Shown piece after piece: positions 50,486 through 58,208 of a stretch of DNA of 64,000 nucleotides. Position 1 is the first letter of the stretch, and each line of letters starts with the position of its first letter. The position numbers were made by a program, and so were the translations under genes. Source of the stretch: JALYUS01 sp038231255 (GTDB lineage Bacteria; Chloroflexota; Chloroflexia; Thermomicrobiales; JALYUS01); NCBI GenBank assembly GCA_038231255.1, contig JBBRLR010000013.1:1-64000 (forward strand), read 5' to 3'. The notes under the pieces were generated by a model that saw only the letters and a list, made by a program, of their open reading frames with translations, did no database searches and had not been told where the DNA came from.

Positions 50486-50510
50486 ACTTCACTGAGTAAA
50501 TGGCTTGGTG

Positions 50511-50663
50511 GCACAGGTTTTCAACCTGTGCGTCTGGCATGCCGCCCGGAGGGCACCCGAAAATCTGCCCCACCCGATTGCCGGTTTGAGTTTTTACCGT
50601 TCATCAGCCTGTGTCTCGCCAAGGACAGGCAGTTGGGGACGCAGGCTGAAGCCTATGCTACCG
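50511..50663. repeat. GCACAGGTTTTCAACCTGTGC and AGCCTG repeats
   Basis: A perfect palindrome GCACAGGTT-TTC-AACCTGTGC (50511-50531), then GGCATGCCGCCCGGAGGGCACCC, then a copy of the 44029-44165 block (CCCACCCGATTGCCGG, TTCATCAGCCTGTGTC, CAGGCTGAAGCCTATGCTACCG). The 523-base gap also holds the gpmA remnant and the tetR regulatory site. Confidence 0.75.
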
Positions 50664-50675
50664 AAAATCGCAGAT

Positions 50676-50731
50676 CAATCACCTGATTGACAAACGCGCG
50701 ACAGGGTGATATTCTTTCAATCAAGTGATTG
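50676..50731 (+). promoter_or_regulatory. TetR promoter with two CAATCA-NN-TGATTG operators
   Basis: Operator 1 (50676-50689, CAATCACCTGATTG) overlaps the -35 TTGACA (50687-50692); a 17-base spacer leads to the -10 TATTCT (50710-50715); operator 2 (50718-50731, CAATCAAGTGATTG) lies at the start point. Centres are 42 bases apart, four helical turns. The TetR product is expected to bind both and repress its own operon. Confidence 0.85.
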
Positions 50732-50746
50732 ATTGGAAGGAAAATA

Positions 50747-51403
50747 ATGGACGCTATGGAAAAGACTGATCTACACGATGCCGTACCCACACAGACGATT
50801 GCGTCGTATACGGCGCATGGCGACGAGCGACGGCAGGAACTCGTGCGGGCGGCGTATTCCCTGATCGCGGAACGGGGCTTCGAGGGGTTGCGGACACGCG
50901 AGGTGGCGGCGCGGGCGGGCGTCAATATCGCGACGCTCCATTACTACTTCGCCACGAAGGAAGACCTGATTCGCGGCGTGGTGGATTATATCGAGCAGCA
51001 GTTCGTCGAGCAGAACGCGTCTATCCGGGCGCAGGGGGTGACGGCGCGGGAGCAACTGCACGCCGAACTCTGGCACGCGCTGGAGATCAAGCGCGACCGC
51101 CCCGAACTCCAAATTGTGCTCCATGAACTCTTCCTGCGCTCGCTGCGCGACGCGGCGATTCGCGACATTTATCATGGCATGGATACCGGCTGGCATATCG
51201 CCCTCATGGACATAGTGAGCGCCGGTATCACTGAAGGATCACTCCGGACGGACCTCGATGTGGACGCCACGGCATCAACGATTATTGCCTTCATCAAGGG
51301 CGCGTCCATTCAGTTGGCACGGGAGCCGGAAACCTTCGCGTACGAGCACGTCATCGCGGAGTTTGAACGTTGGCTCTCGATTGGCGAGAACAGAAAGGAT
51401 TGA
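50747..51403 (+). CDS. TetR/AcrR-family transcriptional repressor
   Basis: 218 residues. The N-terminal helix-turn-helix reads ERRQELVRAAYSLIAERGFEGLRTREVAARAGVNIATLHYYFATKEDL (its ends are GDERRQELVRAA and YYFATKEDLI), typical of TetR. A C-terminal ligand-binding domain with helices through ELFLRSLRDAAIRDIY and an EFERWLSIGE end. The start at 50747 has GGAAGGA and is preceded by the operator/promoter described at 50676-50731. Five bases separate its stop from the MFS efflux gene, so it very probably controls it. The effector is unknown. Confidence 0.93.
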   Translation: MDAMEKTDLHDAVPTQTIASYTAHGDERRQELVRAAYSLIAERGFEGLRTREVAARAGVNIATLHYYFATKEDLIRGVVDYIEQQFVEQNASIRAQGVTAREQLHAELWHALEIKRDRPELQIVLHELFLRSLRDAAIRDIYHGMDTGWHIALMDIVSAGITEGSLRTDLDVDATASTIIAFIKGASIQLAREPETFAYEHVIAEFERWLSIGENRKD

Positions 51404-51408
51404 ACTGC

Positions 51409-53061
51409 ATGGCAGAAGCATCCGCATCCGCTGCATGGGGCAGCGCCGCGAACCAACCGAAAGACCCGCGCCGCTGGCTCACGCTGGCGGCGGTGAACTT
51501 CGCCCTTTTTATGGCCCTCCTCGATGTCACGGTCGTCAATGTCGCGTTGCCGAGCATCGCGCAGGATTTCAAGAGCTCGTTCTCCGAACTCCAGTGGGTA
51601 ATTGACACCTACGCGCTGGTCATCGCCGCGCTGATCCTGACGATGGCGAAACTCGGCGACCTGTTCGGGCGCAAGCGGATTTTTCTGCTCGGGCTGGTGA
51701 TCTTCTCCGCCGCGTCGCTCGGCTGCGCGCTTTCGCAGAATGTCACGCAGTTGCAGATCGCCCGTGGCGTGCAGGGGATCGGTGGCGCGATCCTCTCACC
51801 GATCGCGGCGGCGATCATCTCCGCGACCTTCTGGGGGCCGGAACTCGGCACGGCGTTCGGTATCTACGGCGGCGTTTCGGGCATCGCGCTGATCGCCGGG
51901 CCGATTGTCGGTGGCCTGCTGGTCAAGTACGTCAGTTGGCAGTCGGTCTTCTTGATTAACGTGCCGATCGGCATCATTGGTCTCATCGCGGGCGCGCTCG
52001 TCATCAAGGAATCGCGCAACACGCGGGCGAATCGCTATGTAGACATCGTTGGCGTCCTTCTCAGCATCGCGACACTTTTTTCGCTCACCCTCCCACTCAT
52101 CAAGGGCGCGGAGTGGGGATGGGCGAGCGGACGCACGCTCGGCTGGCTGGTGGCGGCGGTCGTGCTCTTTGTCCTCTTCATCGTCGCGGAGATGGTGCAG
52201 GCGCGGCGCGGGCTGGACGCGATGATAGATCTCTCTCTGTTCCGCGTGCCAACCTTCAGCGGCACCGCCGTCATCACGGTGATCGTCAGTTTCGTCTATG
52301 CAGGGCTGCTCTTCATCATGGCGCTGCTCTTTCAGAATGTGTTGGGATATGACGCGCTCGGCACCGGCCTGCGGTACATCCCCTTCGTGATCGGTAGCAT
52401 CGTCATCGCACCACTGGTGGGGGCGAATGCGAACCGGCTCGGCGCGCGGCTGATCTTCGGCGTCGGCCTTGCCCTGCTCGGCCTCGGCTTTTTGCTCCTG
52501 ACACGCATCACGCCGTCGTCGGACTGGGACGCGCTGCTGGTAGGTTTGCTGATCGCGGGCTTCGGCGGCGCGGCGGTGCAGTCACAACTCACTAATGCGG
52601 CCGTCAGTTCCGCTCCGCGCCAACGGGCGGGTATCGCGAGCGGCATTAGTGCGACGATGCGGCAGGTCGGGTCGAGCATGGGTATCGCCCTGCTCGGCTC
52701 GATCTTCACGTCCCGCTACACGCACAATCTGCCGGGTGCGCTGGCGACGGGGCAAGTGCCGAAGGACTTCGCGGATCGGCTCGTGCAGGGCGCCGGCGGC
52801 AATGTCGCCTTCGCGGGGCGCGTCCCGCCCCAGGCGCCACCGCAGTTCGCCCCAGCGATCCAGCAAGCGACGCACGCCGCCTTCGTTGCCGCCTTCAATG
52901 ACACGATCCGCGTCGCCGCCGCCTTCATCGCCGCTGCGGTCCTCATCGCCCTGATTTTCGTCCGCCGCACGGACAGCGCGCACGACACGGGCACGAGCGC
53001 GAACCAGCCGCGTGAAGCGGCACGAGAACCGGAATCGGAGACGGCGGTGCGGGCGGACTAG
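51409..53061 (+). CDS. DHA2-type MFS drug efflux pump (EmrB/QacA-like, 14 helices)
   Basis: 550 residues with fourteen predicted helices. NFALFMALLDVTVVNVALPSIAQDF and ELQWVIDTYALVIAALILTMAKLGDLFGRKR (quoted in pieces: LDVTVVNVALP, GDLFGRKR) carry the motif D1 and motif A of DHA2 pumps; RGVQGIGGAILSP and GPIVGGLL match motif C. Likely exports cationic or amphiphilic compounds. The start at 51409 follows AAAGGA; it lies directly after tetR in one operon. The C-terminal tail is hydrophilic. Substrate unknown. Confidence 0.93.
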   Translation: MAEASASAAWGSAANQPKDPRRWLTLAAVNFALFMALLDVTVVNVALPSIAQDFKSSFSELQWVIDTYALVIAALILTMAKLGDLFGRKRIFLLGLVIFSAASLGCALSQNVTQLQIARGVQGIGGAILSPIAAAIISATFWGPELGTAFGIYGGVSGIALIAGPIVGGLLVKYVSWQSVFLINVPIGIIGLIAGALVIKESRNTRANRYVDIVGVLLSIATLFSLTLPLIKGAEWGWASGRTLGWLVAAVVLFVLFIVAEMVQARRGLDAMIDLSLFRVPTFSGTAVITVIVSFVYAGLLFIMALLFQNVLGYDALGTGLRYIPFVIGSIVIAPLVGANANRLGARLIFGVGLALLGLGFLLLTRITPSSDWDALLVGLLIAGFGGAAVQSQLTNAAVSSAPRQRAGIASGISATMRQVGSSMGIALLGSIFTSRYTHNLPGALATGQVPKDFADRLVQGAGGNVAFAGRVPPQAPPQFAPAIQQATHAAFVAAFNDTIRVAAAFIAAAVLIALIFVRRTDSAHDTGTSANQPREAAREPESETAVRAD

Positions 53062-53198
53062 GGAGCCTAACCCCCAGCCCCTTCCCGAAACGGGAAGGGG
53101 AGCGAGCCTCCGCGAGATTGGGATGTTACGTGGAACGCCTCGGTATCGCGAAGAGTCACCCCTTCCCGAAACGGGAAGGGGCCGGGGGTTAGGTTCCC
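53061..53198. repeat. Full-length AACCTAACCCC palindromic element B
   Basis: GGGAGCCTAACCCCCAGCCCCTTCCCGAAACGGGAAGGGG on the left, the complement on the right, and a 50-base centre with GATGTTACGTGGAACGCCTC and CGGTATCGCGAAGAGTCACC shared with element A (20836-20986). It starts at the last base of the MFS stop codon and its right arm contains the stop of cysS (TAA at 53189-53191), so both convergent genes end in the element. Confidence 0.92.
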
Positions 53199-54385
53199 AG
53201 TCGCAGCCCCAGCGTTTCTGCCATGCCACGGAGCGCCGCGCGGGAGTTGCCGGAGGCGTAGCCCGTGTCCGTCATCGCCGTAACGAGCGACTGGAAGGCG
53301 ACGATGGCGGCGGGAGTGTCGAGATCGTTCTCCAGCGCGCGGTCGAAGTCGGCGACGAAGGGCACGGCGTCGAGCGATGCGCCATCATCTGCGATGGGCA
53401 GCGCGAGCGCGGCTGTCGCCTGCCGGACGGGCGGTAGGAAGGAAGCGGGGCCGTCGTCCTCGTACTCCCATGATGCGCGATACTGGTGGTTGAGGAGGTA
53501 GAGGCGGATGGCATCCGCGTTGTACTGCTGTAGCGCGTCGCGGACGAAAACCATGTTGCCGAGCGATTTGGACATCTTCTCACCCTGGTAGCGGACCATT
53601 GCTGTGTGCATCCAGACACGCACGAACGGGTGGACATCCGTTGCGCACTCGGACTGGGCAATCTCGCTCTCGTGGTGCGGAAAAATCAAATCTGCGCCGC
53701 CGCCGTGGATGTCTACCGTCGGACCGAGAAAGTGCATCGCCATCGCCGAACACTCAATGTGCCAGCCGGGGCGGCCTTTCCCCCATGGTGACTCCCACGC
53801 CGGTTCGTCCGGCTGCGCAGCCTGCCAGAGCAGGAAATCGAGCGGGTCGCGCTTCTGTGGGTCGTTCGGGTTGCCGCCGCGTTCCGCCGCGATGGTGCGC
53901 ATCTCCTCCCGACCGTACCGACTCAGGCTGCCGTAGTCGGGGTCGCTGGCGACGGAGAAGTAGACATTGCCGCCGGAGACGTAGGCATGCCCCTTCTCGA
54001 TCAGCGTCGCGATCAGGGGGATCATCTGGTCAATCTCGTCGGTGGCGCGAAGGAAATGCGTCGGCGGGGCGATGTTCAGGGCGCGGGAATCGCGCTCGTA
54101 CTGCGCCGTCTGCTCCCGCCCCAATGCGTCCCACTGTTTGCCGGTCTCGCGGGCGCGCTTGAGGATGTCGTCATCAATATCGGTGACATTCTGCACATAC
54201 GTGACATCCCAGCCCGCGCGCCGTAACACCCGTGTCAGCGTGTCGAAGATGACATAGGTGAATGCGTGGCCCATGTGCGTCGTGTCGTAAGGCGTCACGC
54301 CGCAGACATAGAGGCCAACGGTATCGCCCACCGGCGCGAACGGTTCGACCTGCCGCGATGCCGTGTTGTAGAGACGTAGATTCAT
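53189..54385 (-). CDS. cysS: Cysteinyl-tRNA synthetase family protein, MshC-like
   Basis: 398 residues, short for CysRS (about 460). YVCGVTPYDTTHMGHAFTYVIFD contains the class I HMGH motif in the TPYDxTHxGHA form of MshC (mycothiol ligase) rather than the usual PTVYDxxHIGNAR; NVTDIDDDILKRA, GWHIECSAMA, GGGADLIFPHHESEIAQ and GEKMSKSLGNMVF follow. The Zn ligands Cys, Cys, His and Glu are visible. The C-terminal anticodon-binding region is abbreviated and ends Gly-Thr from the repeat arm. It either charges tRNA-Cys or links cysteine to an amino-sugar acceptor; from sequence alone both remain open. Confidence 0.85.
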   Translation of the reverse strand: MNLRLYNTASRQVEPFAPVGDTVGLYVCGVTPYDTTHMGHAFTYVIFDTLTRVLRRAGWDVTYVQNVTDIDDDILKRARETGKQWDALGREQTAQYERDSRALNIAPPTHFLRATDEIDQMIPLIATLIEKGHAYVSGGNVYFSVASDPDYGSLSRYGREEMRTIAAERGGNPNDPQKRDPLDFLLWQAAQPDEPAWESPWGKGRPGWHIECSAMAMHFLGPTVDIHGGGADLIFPHHESEIAQSECATDVHPFVRVWMHTAMVRYQGEKMSKSLGNMVFVRDALQQYNADAIRLYLLNHQYRASWEYEDDGPASFLPPVRQATAALALPIADDGASLDAVPFVADFDRALENDLDTPAAIVAFQSLVTAMTDTGYASGNSRAALRGMAETLGLRLGT

Positions 54386-54397
54386 CGTTTCCTTGCT

Positions 54398-54793
54398 TCA
54401 GTGTGTGCCGTCATGCGCCGATCCATGACCGCGCACATACAACGCGATCAGATCATCGAAGCGGCTGATGTCGAAGGGCTTGCCGAGAAAGGCATTCGCG
54501 CCGCACATCGAAAGGTCAGGCGGGAGGGCGGCGCTCATCAGGATAATCGGCAGGCTGTGCGCATCGTGCTCCTCGCGGAGCAGCCTGCACAACTGGATGC
54601 CATCCACGAACGGCATCATCACGTCGCTGATGACGAGATCGGGGAACTGCTGCGCGACGATCTCCAGCGCGATCCGCCCGTTATAGGCGGAAATGACGGT
54701 GTGGCCATCGTCCTCCAATATATCGGTCAGCAGATCAACAACCGGCTGTTCGTCGTCCACGACGAGGATCGTTGCCACCTTATGCGCCCCCAT
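54398..54793 (-). CDS. Response regulator, receiver domain only, coupled to KaiC-like ATPase
   Basis: 131 residues. Acidic pair in VVDDEQPV, phosphoacceptor Asp57 in LVISDVMMP, MSAAL and Lys105 in FLGKPFDI are intact. The start at 54793 overlaps the KaiC-like gene by 14 bases; a GTG at 54778 is an alternative. It appears to be the second gene of a two-gene operon, which hints that phosphorylation of this receiver and the ATPase are linked. No output domain. Confidence 0.88.
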   Translation of the reverse strand: MGAHKVATILVVDDEQPVVDLLTDILEDDGHTVISAYNGRIALEIVAQQFPDLVISDVMMPFVDGIQLCRLLREEHDAHSLPIILMSAALPPDLSMCGANAFLGKPFDISRFDDLIALYVRGHGSAHDGTH

Positions 54794-56237
54794 CGTACCG
54801 ACCGGCACGAGCATCACGCCCCTCCTGTGCGGCGATGCCGCCCAATGCATCGGCGCCGCTCTCGTCAATCGGCAGCACGCGAATCACGCCCTCATCAATG
54901 CGGAACTCGCGCAGGCTCGGATCGAACGCGCTCTGCCGCATCTTCAGGATTGAGAGAATCCGACGGAGACGGGTATGATATTCGACCGAGCGCATCTGGA
55001 TCAGGTTGTCCGCGAGGACCACGCCAAGCGCCTTGCCGATGTCACCGGCGAAGGCATTACTTTCCTGCGTCATCATGCTGGTTACATCACGCTCGCGCAG
55101 GTAGTTGACCAGAGAAGCGAAGAAACCCGGCCCGCGGCCCGGTTCGAGGATGGCAACTTCGACAGCGGCGATGGAATCAATGACGAGACGCCGGATACCG
55201 AGGTTCTCGACCCGATTGCGCAGCGCCGCAGCGAAGACATCCGCTTCCAGTTCGACGGGTGCGAGACAAAGAAGCGAGACCACCCCCCGCGCGACGGCAC
55301 CGCGCAGATCAAGCCCGAAGCTTTCCGCCTTGAGATACAGTTGCGCTTCGCTCTCGGTGAAGCAGGCGAAAAGCCCCAGTTCGCCCGCGTCGGCGCCGGC
55401 CATGATGTAGTGAAGCGCAGTGAGTGTCTTTCCTGATCCGGGGCTACCAGCGAGGAATGTGACTGTGCCCCGGTTCAGTCCGCCATTGAGCATCGCATCG
55501 AGTTCGGGAAGGCCAATGGCAGCACGCTCCGGACTCACGGTATAGTTCGTCGTCCGGTAAACTGCTTCGTGACGTGGGTAGCAGGTGATACCATCCCCAG
55601 TGATCGCGATCGAATGAAGACCATCGAGGTGATTCATCGCCCGGAGCTTCTGCACCTCGAGATGGCGACGATGCCGCACGCCCCAAAGGGTATTATGCAA
55701 CCGGATAATGCCATCCGCGACCGTCTGCGCGCCGGAATCGCCCTCGCTTTCGGCCCCCATCTCGAGTGTCACAAGCGTCGTCACATTGAGGAGCGCGAGG
55801 CGCGTACGCACCTCGTACAAAAAGAGGCGCACGTCGCGCTCCGACTCCGCGAAGCCGGCGACGCCACGGAAGCCATCAAGGACGACAATCGAGGCTTCGT
55901 GCGTGCGCACGATCTCAATGATGGCATCAGCCGTTGCCGCCAGCCCATCCTGCAAGATTGTCTGAATACTCAAGAAACGGATATGGTCGCCAACGAGCGA
56001 CTCATCGAAAAAGGAGAACTCGCGCAGCGACGCGAGCATCTGTTCGTGGGCCTCGGAAAGCGCGGTGAGGATCAGGACGCGTTTGCCTTGCTTCGCCTGC
56101 TGCACTGCGATCTGCTCGGCAAGGATCGTTTTGCCCGCGCCCGGCCTACCAAGAATCAGGGTCATCGCACGTAACGGGATACCGCCACCGAGGATTTCAT
56201 CCAGCCCCGGCACATGCGTCGGCAATACAGGAATCAC
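54780..56237 (-). CDS. KaiC-like double-domain RecA-family ATPase
   Basis: 485 residues with two RecA/KaiC modules. The first P-loop is GRPGAGKT (30-37) with LDEILGGGIP before it; the second is GSPGSGKT (264-271) with LDAMLNGGLN; each has a Walker B strand (SIVVLDGF, RRLVIDSIAA). This is the KaiC/RadA-like arrangement found in clock and light-signalling ATPases; no obvious KaiA or KaiB lies nearby. The start is GTG at 56237 with GGAGGGAAG upstream. It is followed by a receiver gene with overlap. A timing role is not shown; family members also regulate motility and other processes. Confidence 0.88.
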   Translation of the reverse strand: MIPVLPTHVPGLDEILGGGIPLRAMTLILGRPGAGKTILAEQIAVQQAKQGKRVLILTALSEAHEQMLASLREFSFFDESLVGDHIRFLSIQTILQDGLAATADAIIEIVRTHEASIVVLDGFRGVAGFAESERDVRLFLYEVRTRLALLNVTTLVTLEMGAESEGDSGAQTVADGIIRLHNTLWGVRHRRHLEVQKLRAMNHLDGLHSIAITGDGITCYPRHEAVYRTTNYTVSPERAAIGLPELDAMLNGGLNRGTVTFLAGSPGSGKTLTALHYIMAGADAGELGLFACFTESEAQLYLKAESFGLDLRGAVARGVVSLLCLAPVELEADVFAAALRNRVENLGIRRLVIDSIAAVEVAILEPGRGPGFFASLVNYLRERDVTSMMTQESNAFAGDIGKALGVVLADNLIQMRSVEYHTRLRRILSILKMRQSAFDPSLREFRIDEGVIRVLPIDESGADALGGIAAQEGRDARAGRYDGGA

Positions 56238-56371
56238 GCGTTACTTCCCTCCCCACCGGACACACCGAACCCTACTCCTGTTCGCGCGTCCAGGCGTTCG
56301 GAACGCTGATGCAAGATTGGTGCCGGGAAGGCGTTCGGGGTGGATTCTGCTTCCCCGAACCTCGAACTTCC

Positions 56372-57118
56372 CTACCCCAATTGCGGCAAGATGTCGCGGA
56401 TGTCAAGAGTGCGGCAGGTCATCATCGGGGTGTCGCGGAGGGTGTACATGCTCGCCTGGGTCTCGCGCAGGGCAGCGACGAGATCGAGGAAGTCTTGCGG
56501 GAAGTCGCTCTCGAATGCGACGACCCATTCCTGATCGTCGAGGCCGAAGGAGTATGTGGTGTTGAGTTTCACCGACGGATACCCCTGGCCGACTTCGATA
56601 TGCTCGCGCATCATCGCCTGCCGCTCATCGAGCGAGAGGGCGAACCACGCGCGCGTCTTGACGAAGGGATAGACGAAGAGATACTTCCGGCCACCTGGCT
56701 CGATCGTCAGGCGGTTCGATTCGCTATCGCGGTCTTTCGGGTCCACGTACTGCGAGCGGCGCGTCAGCGAAAGGTAGGCGTAGGGCGTCGTCAGATAGCG
56801 GCCAAAGCCCGTGCCGTTCAGTTTCGCGGCAAAGGTCTGGAAATCGTCGAGTTCGTACGAGACTTGCCACAGTAGGAAATCTGCGTCCGCCCGCAGCCCG
56901 ACGCAGGAGTACGAGCGCACGAGCATCGTCGGCGTCGTCTCGTCAATAACAGTGAGGAATTCAGCGTAGCCGCGCTCGCGGTCGGCGGCGGGCAGGCGGC
57001 GCCACGCCGGGTCAACGCGATAAAAAGCGAAGCGGACGTATTGTCGGCGCGTCGGCGCTTTGACGGCGAGGGCGGCGGCCGTCGCGGGGGCGGCAGTCGG
57101 GGCGGCGATCGTGCTCAT
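56372..57118 (-). CDS. hemQ: HemQ coproheme decarboxylase (chlorite-dismutase family)
   Basis: 248 residues. After an Ala-rich leader come two ferredoxin-like modules; KYLFVYPFVKTRAWF carries Tyr150 (radical-forming Tyr), Lys154 and Arg156, and REHIEVG gives His173, the proximal haem ligand. The propionate-binding region and conserved LNTTYSFGLDDQEWVVAFE (as pieces TYSFGLDDQEW) are typical HemQ. It converts coprohaem III to haem b in the coproporphyrin-dependent pathway of Gram-positive-type bacteria. No chlorite-dismutase Arg is evident, so haem synthesis is favoured. Lies between the KaiC-like gene and a PIG-L deacetylase. Confidence 0.93.
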   Translation of the reverse strand: MSTIAAPTAAPATAAALAVKAPTRRQYVRFAFYRVDPAWRRLPAADRERGYAEFLTVIDETTPTMLVRSYSCVGLRADADFLLWQVSYELDDFQTFAAKLNGTGFGRYLTTPYAYLSLTRRSQYVDPKDRDSESNRLTIEPGGRKYLFVYPFVKTRAWFALSLDERQAMMREHIEVGQGYPSVKLNTTYSFGLDDQEWVVAFESDFPQDFLDLVAALRETQASMYTLRDTPMMTCRTLDIRDILPQLG

Positions 57119-57207
57119 CTCTGACTCCTATTTGGTACAACCTGCGGACCACTATCGCGCGCCACACTGCGCACCTCCCAATGATAGCACTCGGCGGAAT
57201 GATGGTA

Positions 57208-57241
57208 GGCTATGCGCTGTTGCAGGCAACAGCGCATAGCC
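57208..57241. repeat. Perfect 16-base palindrome
   Basis: GGCTATGCGCTGTTGC-AG-GCAACAGCGCATAGCC directly before the PIG-L gene. Followed by CGATTACTGGCAAG, similar to the ACCCGATTACCGG seen in other blocks. Confidence 0.85.
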
Positions 57242-57270
57242 GATTACTGGCAAGAACAAAGGAGACTCGC

Positions 57271-58086
57271 ATGGCCGACACTCAGCCTCCGACAGCACAA
57301 GCCACCACCGCGCCAAGCCGCGCGATGACGATCCTCGCCCACCCGGACGACGCCGAGTTCGGATGCGGCGGTACGCTCGCCACCTGGGCAAAGCAGGGCA
57401 CCGAGATCACGATGGTGATTATCACGAACGGCTCAAAGGGCAACGACGACCGCGCGATCACGTCGGAACAACTCGTCGTAATGCGCACAGAGGAGCAGGC
57501 GCGCGCGGCGCAGGTCCTCGGCGTCACGCATGTCGTCAACCTCGGCTACGAGGACGGCGTGCTGCAACCGACGATCGCCCTGCGGCGCGACATCGCGCGC
57601 GTCATCCGCCAGTACAAGCCGGATGTTATCATTACCGGCGACCCGGACAGCCGGTTCGGCGGCGACTCCTACATTAACCATCCGGATCATCGGGCAGCGG
57701 CGGAAGCGGCCCTGTACGGCATCTTCCCGGCGGCGGGCAATTTCAATTTCTACCCCGAACTGCTCGCCGAAGGGCTGGAGCCGCACGAGATCAAGGAAGT
57801 CTGGATCGAGGAATGGGGCGGCGGCACGACCTTTGTGGACGTTTCCGAGGCGATGGACACCAAAATCGCCGCCCTCGCCGAGCACAAGAGCCAGTTTGAC
57901 ATCAAGGATGTCGAGCAATTCGTGCGCCGCTGGACGGAGGAAACGGGCAAGAAGCACGGCGTTGGCTTTGCGGAAAGCTACCGTAAGATCACCCTCAATC
58001 GCCCGCCGGATGCCGAAACGGCGGTGGAACTCGTCAACGCGGGCGCGAGTGAGTTGGAAGAAACACCCGTCAGCGCGGAAGGGTAG
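57271..58086 (+). CDS. PIG-L family deacetylase (MshB/BshB-like)
   Basis: 271 residues. ILAHPDDAEFGCGG carries the His-Pro-Asp-Asp and Glu zinc-site motif of N-acetylglucosaminyl deacetylases, with the later HPDHRA providing the third ligand; MVIITNGSKGND follows the first. Members deacetylate GlcNAc-phosphatidylinositol or GlcNAc-inositol/malate during mycothiol and bacillithiol synthesis. The start at 57271 has AAAGGAGA. A MshC-like ligase lies 3 kb away. Specificity cannot be read from sequence. Confidence 0.9.
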   Translation: MADTQPPTAQATTAPSRAMTILAHPDDAEFGCGGTLATWAKQGTEITMVIITNGSKGNDDRAITSEQLVVMRTEEQARAAQVLGVTHVVNLGYEDGVLQPTIALRRDIARVIRQYKPDVIITGDPDSRFGGDSYINHPDHRAAAEAALYGIFPAAGNFNFYPELLAEGLEPHEIKEVWIEEWGGGTTFVDVSEAMDTKIAALAEHKSQFDIKDVEQFVRRWTEETGKKHGVGFAESYRKITLNRPPDAETAVELVNAGASELEETPVSAEG

Positions 58087-58208
58087 CACGCACATTCGCG
58101 GACAGCGCACACCCGGGTGGACTGTCAATGGTGATTGCGGCGAATTGGATACACACCGCAGGATGCACCGTGCGAGGTCGCCTGTCGCTGAGAGAAAAGG
58201 GGCGTACG

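Noticed and set aside
57181..57270. Earlier start for the PIG-L gene at 57181
   Set aside because: The extension runs through a perfect 16-base palindrome and the start at 57271 has an AAAGGAGA site.
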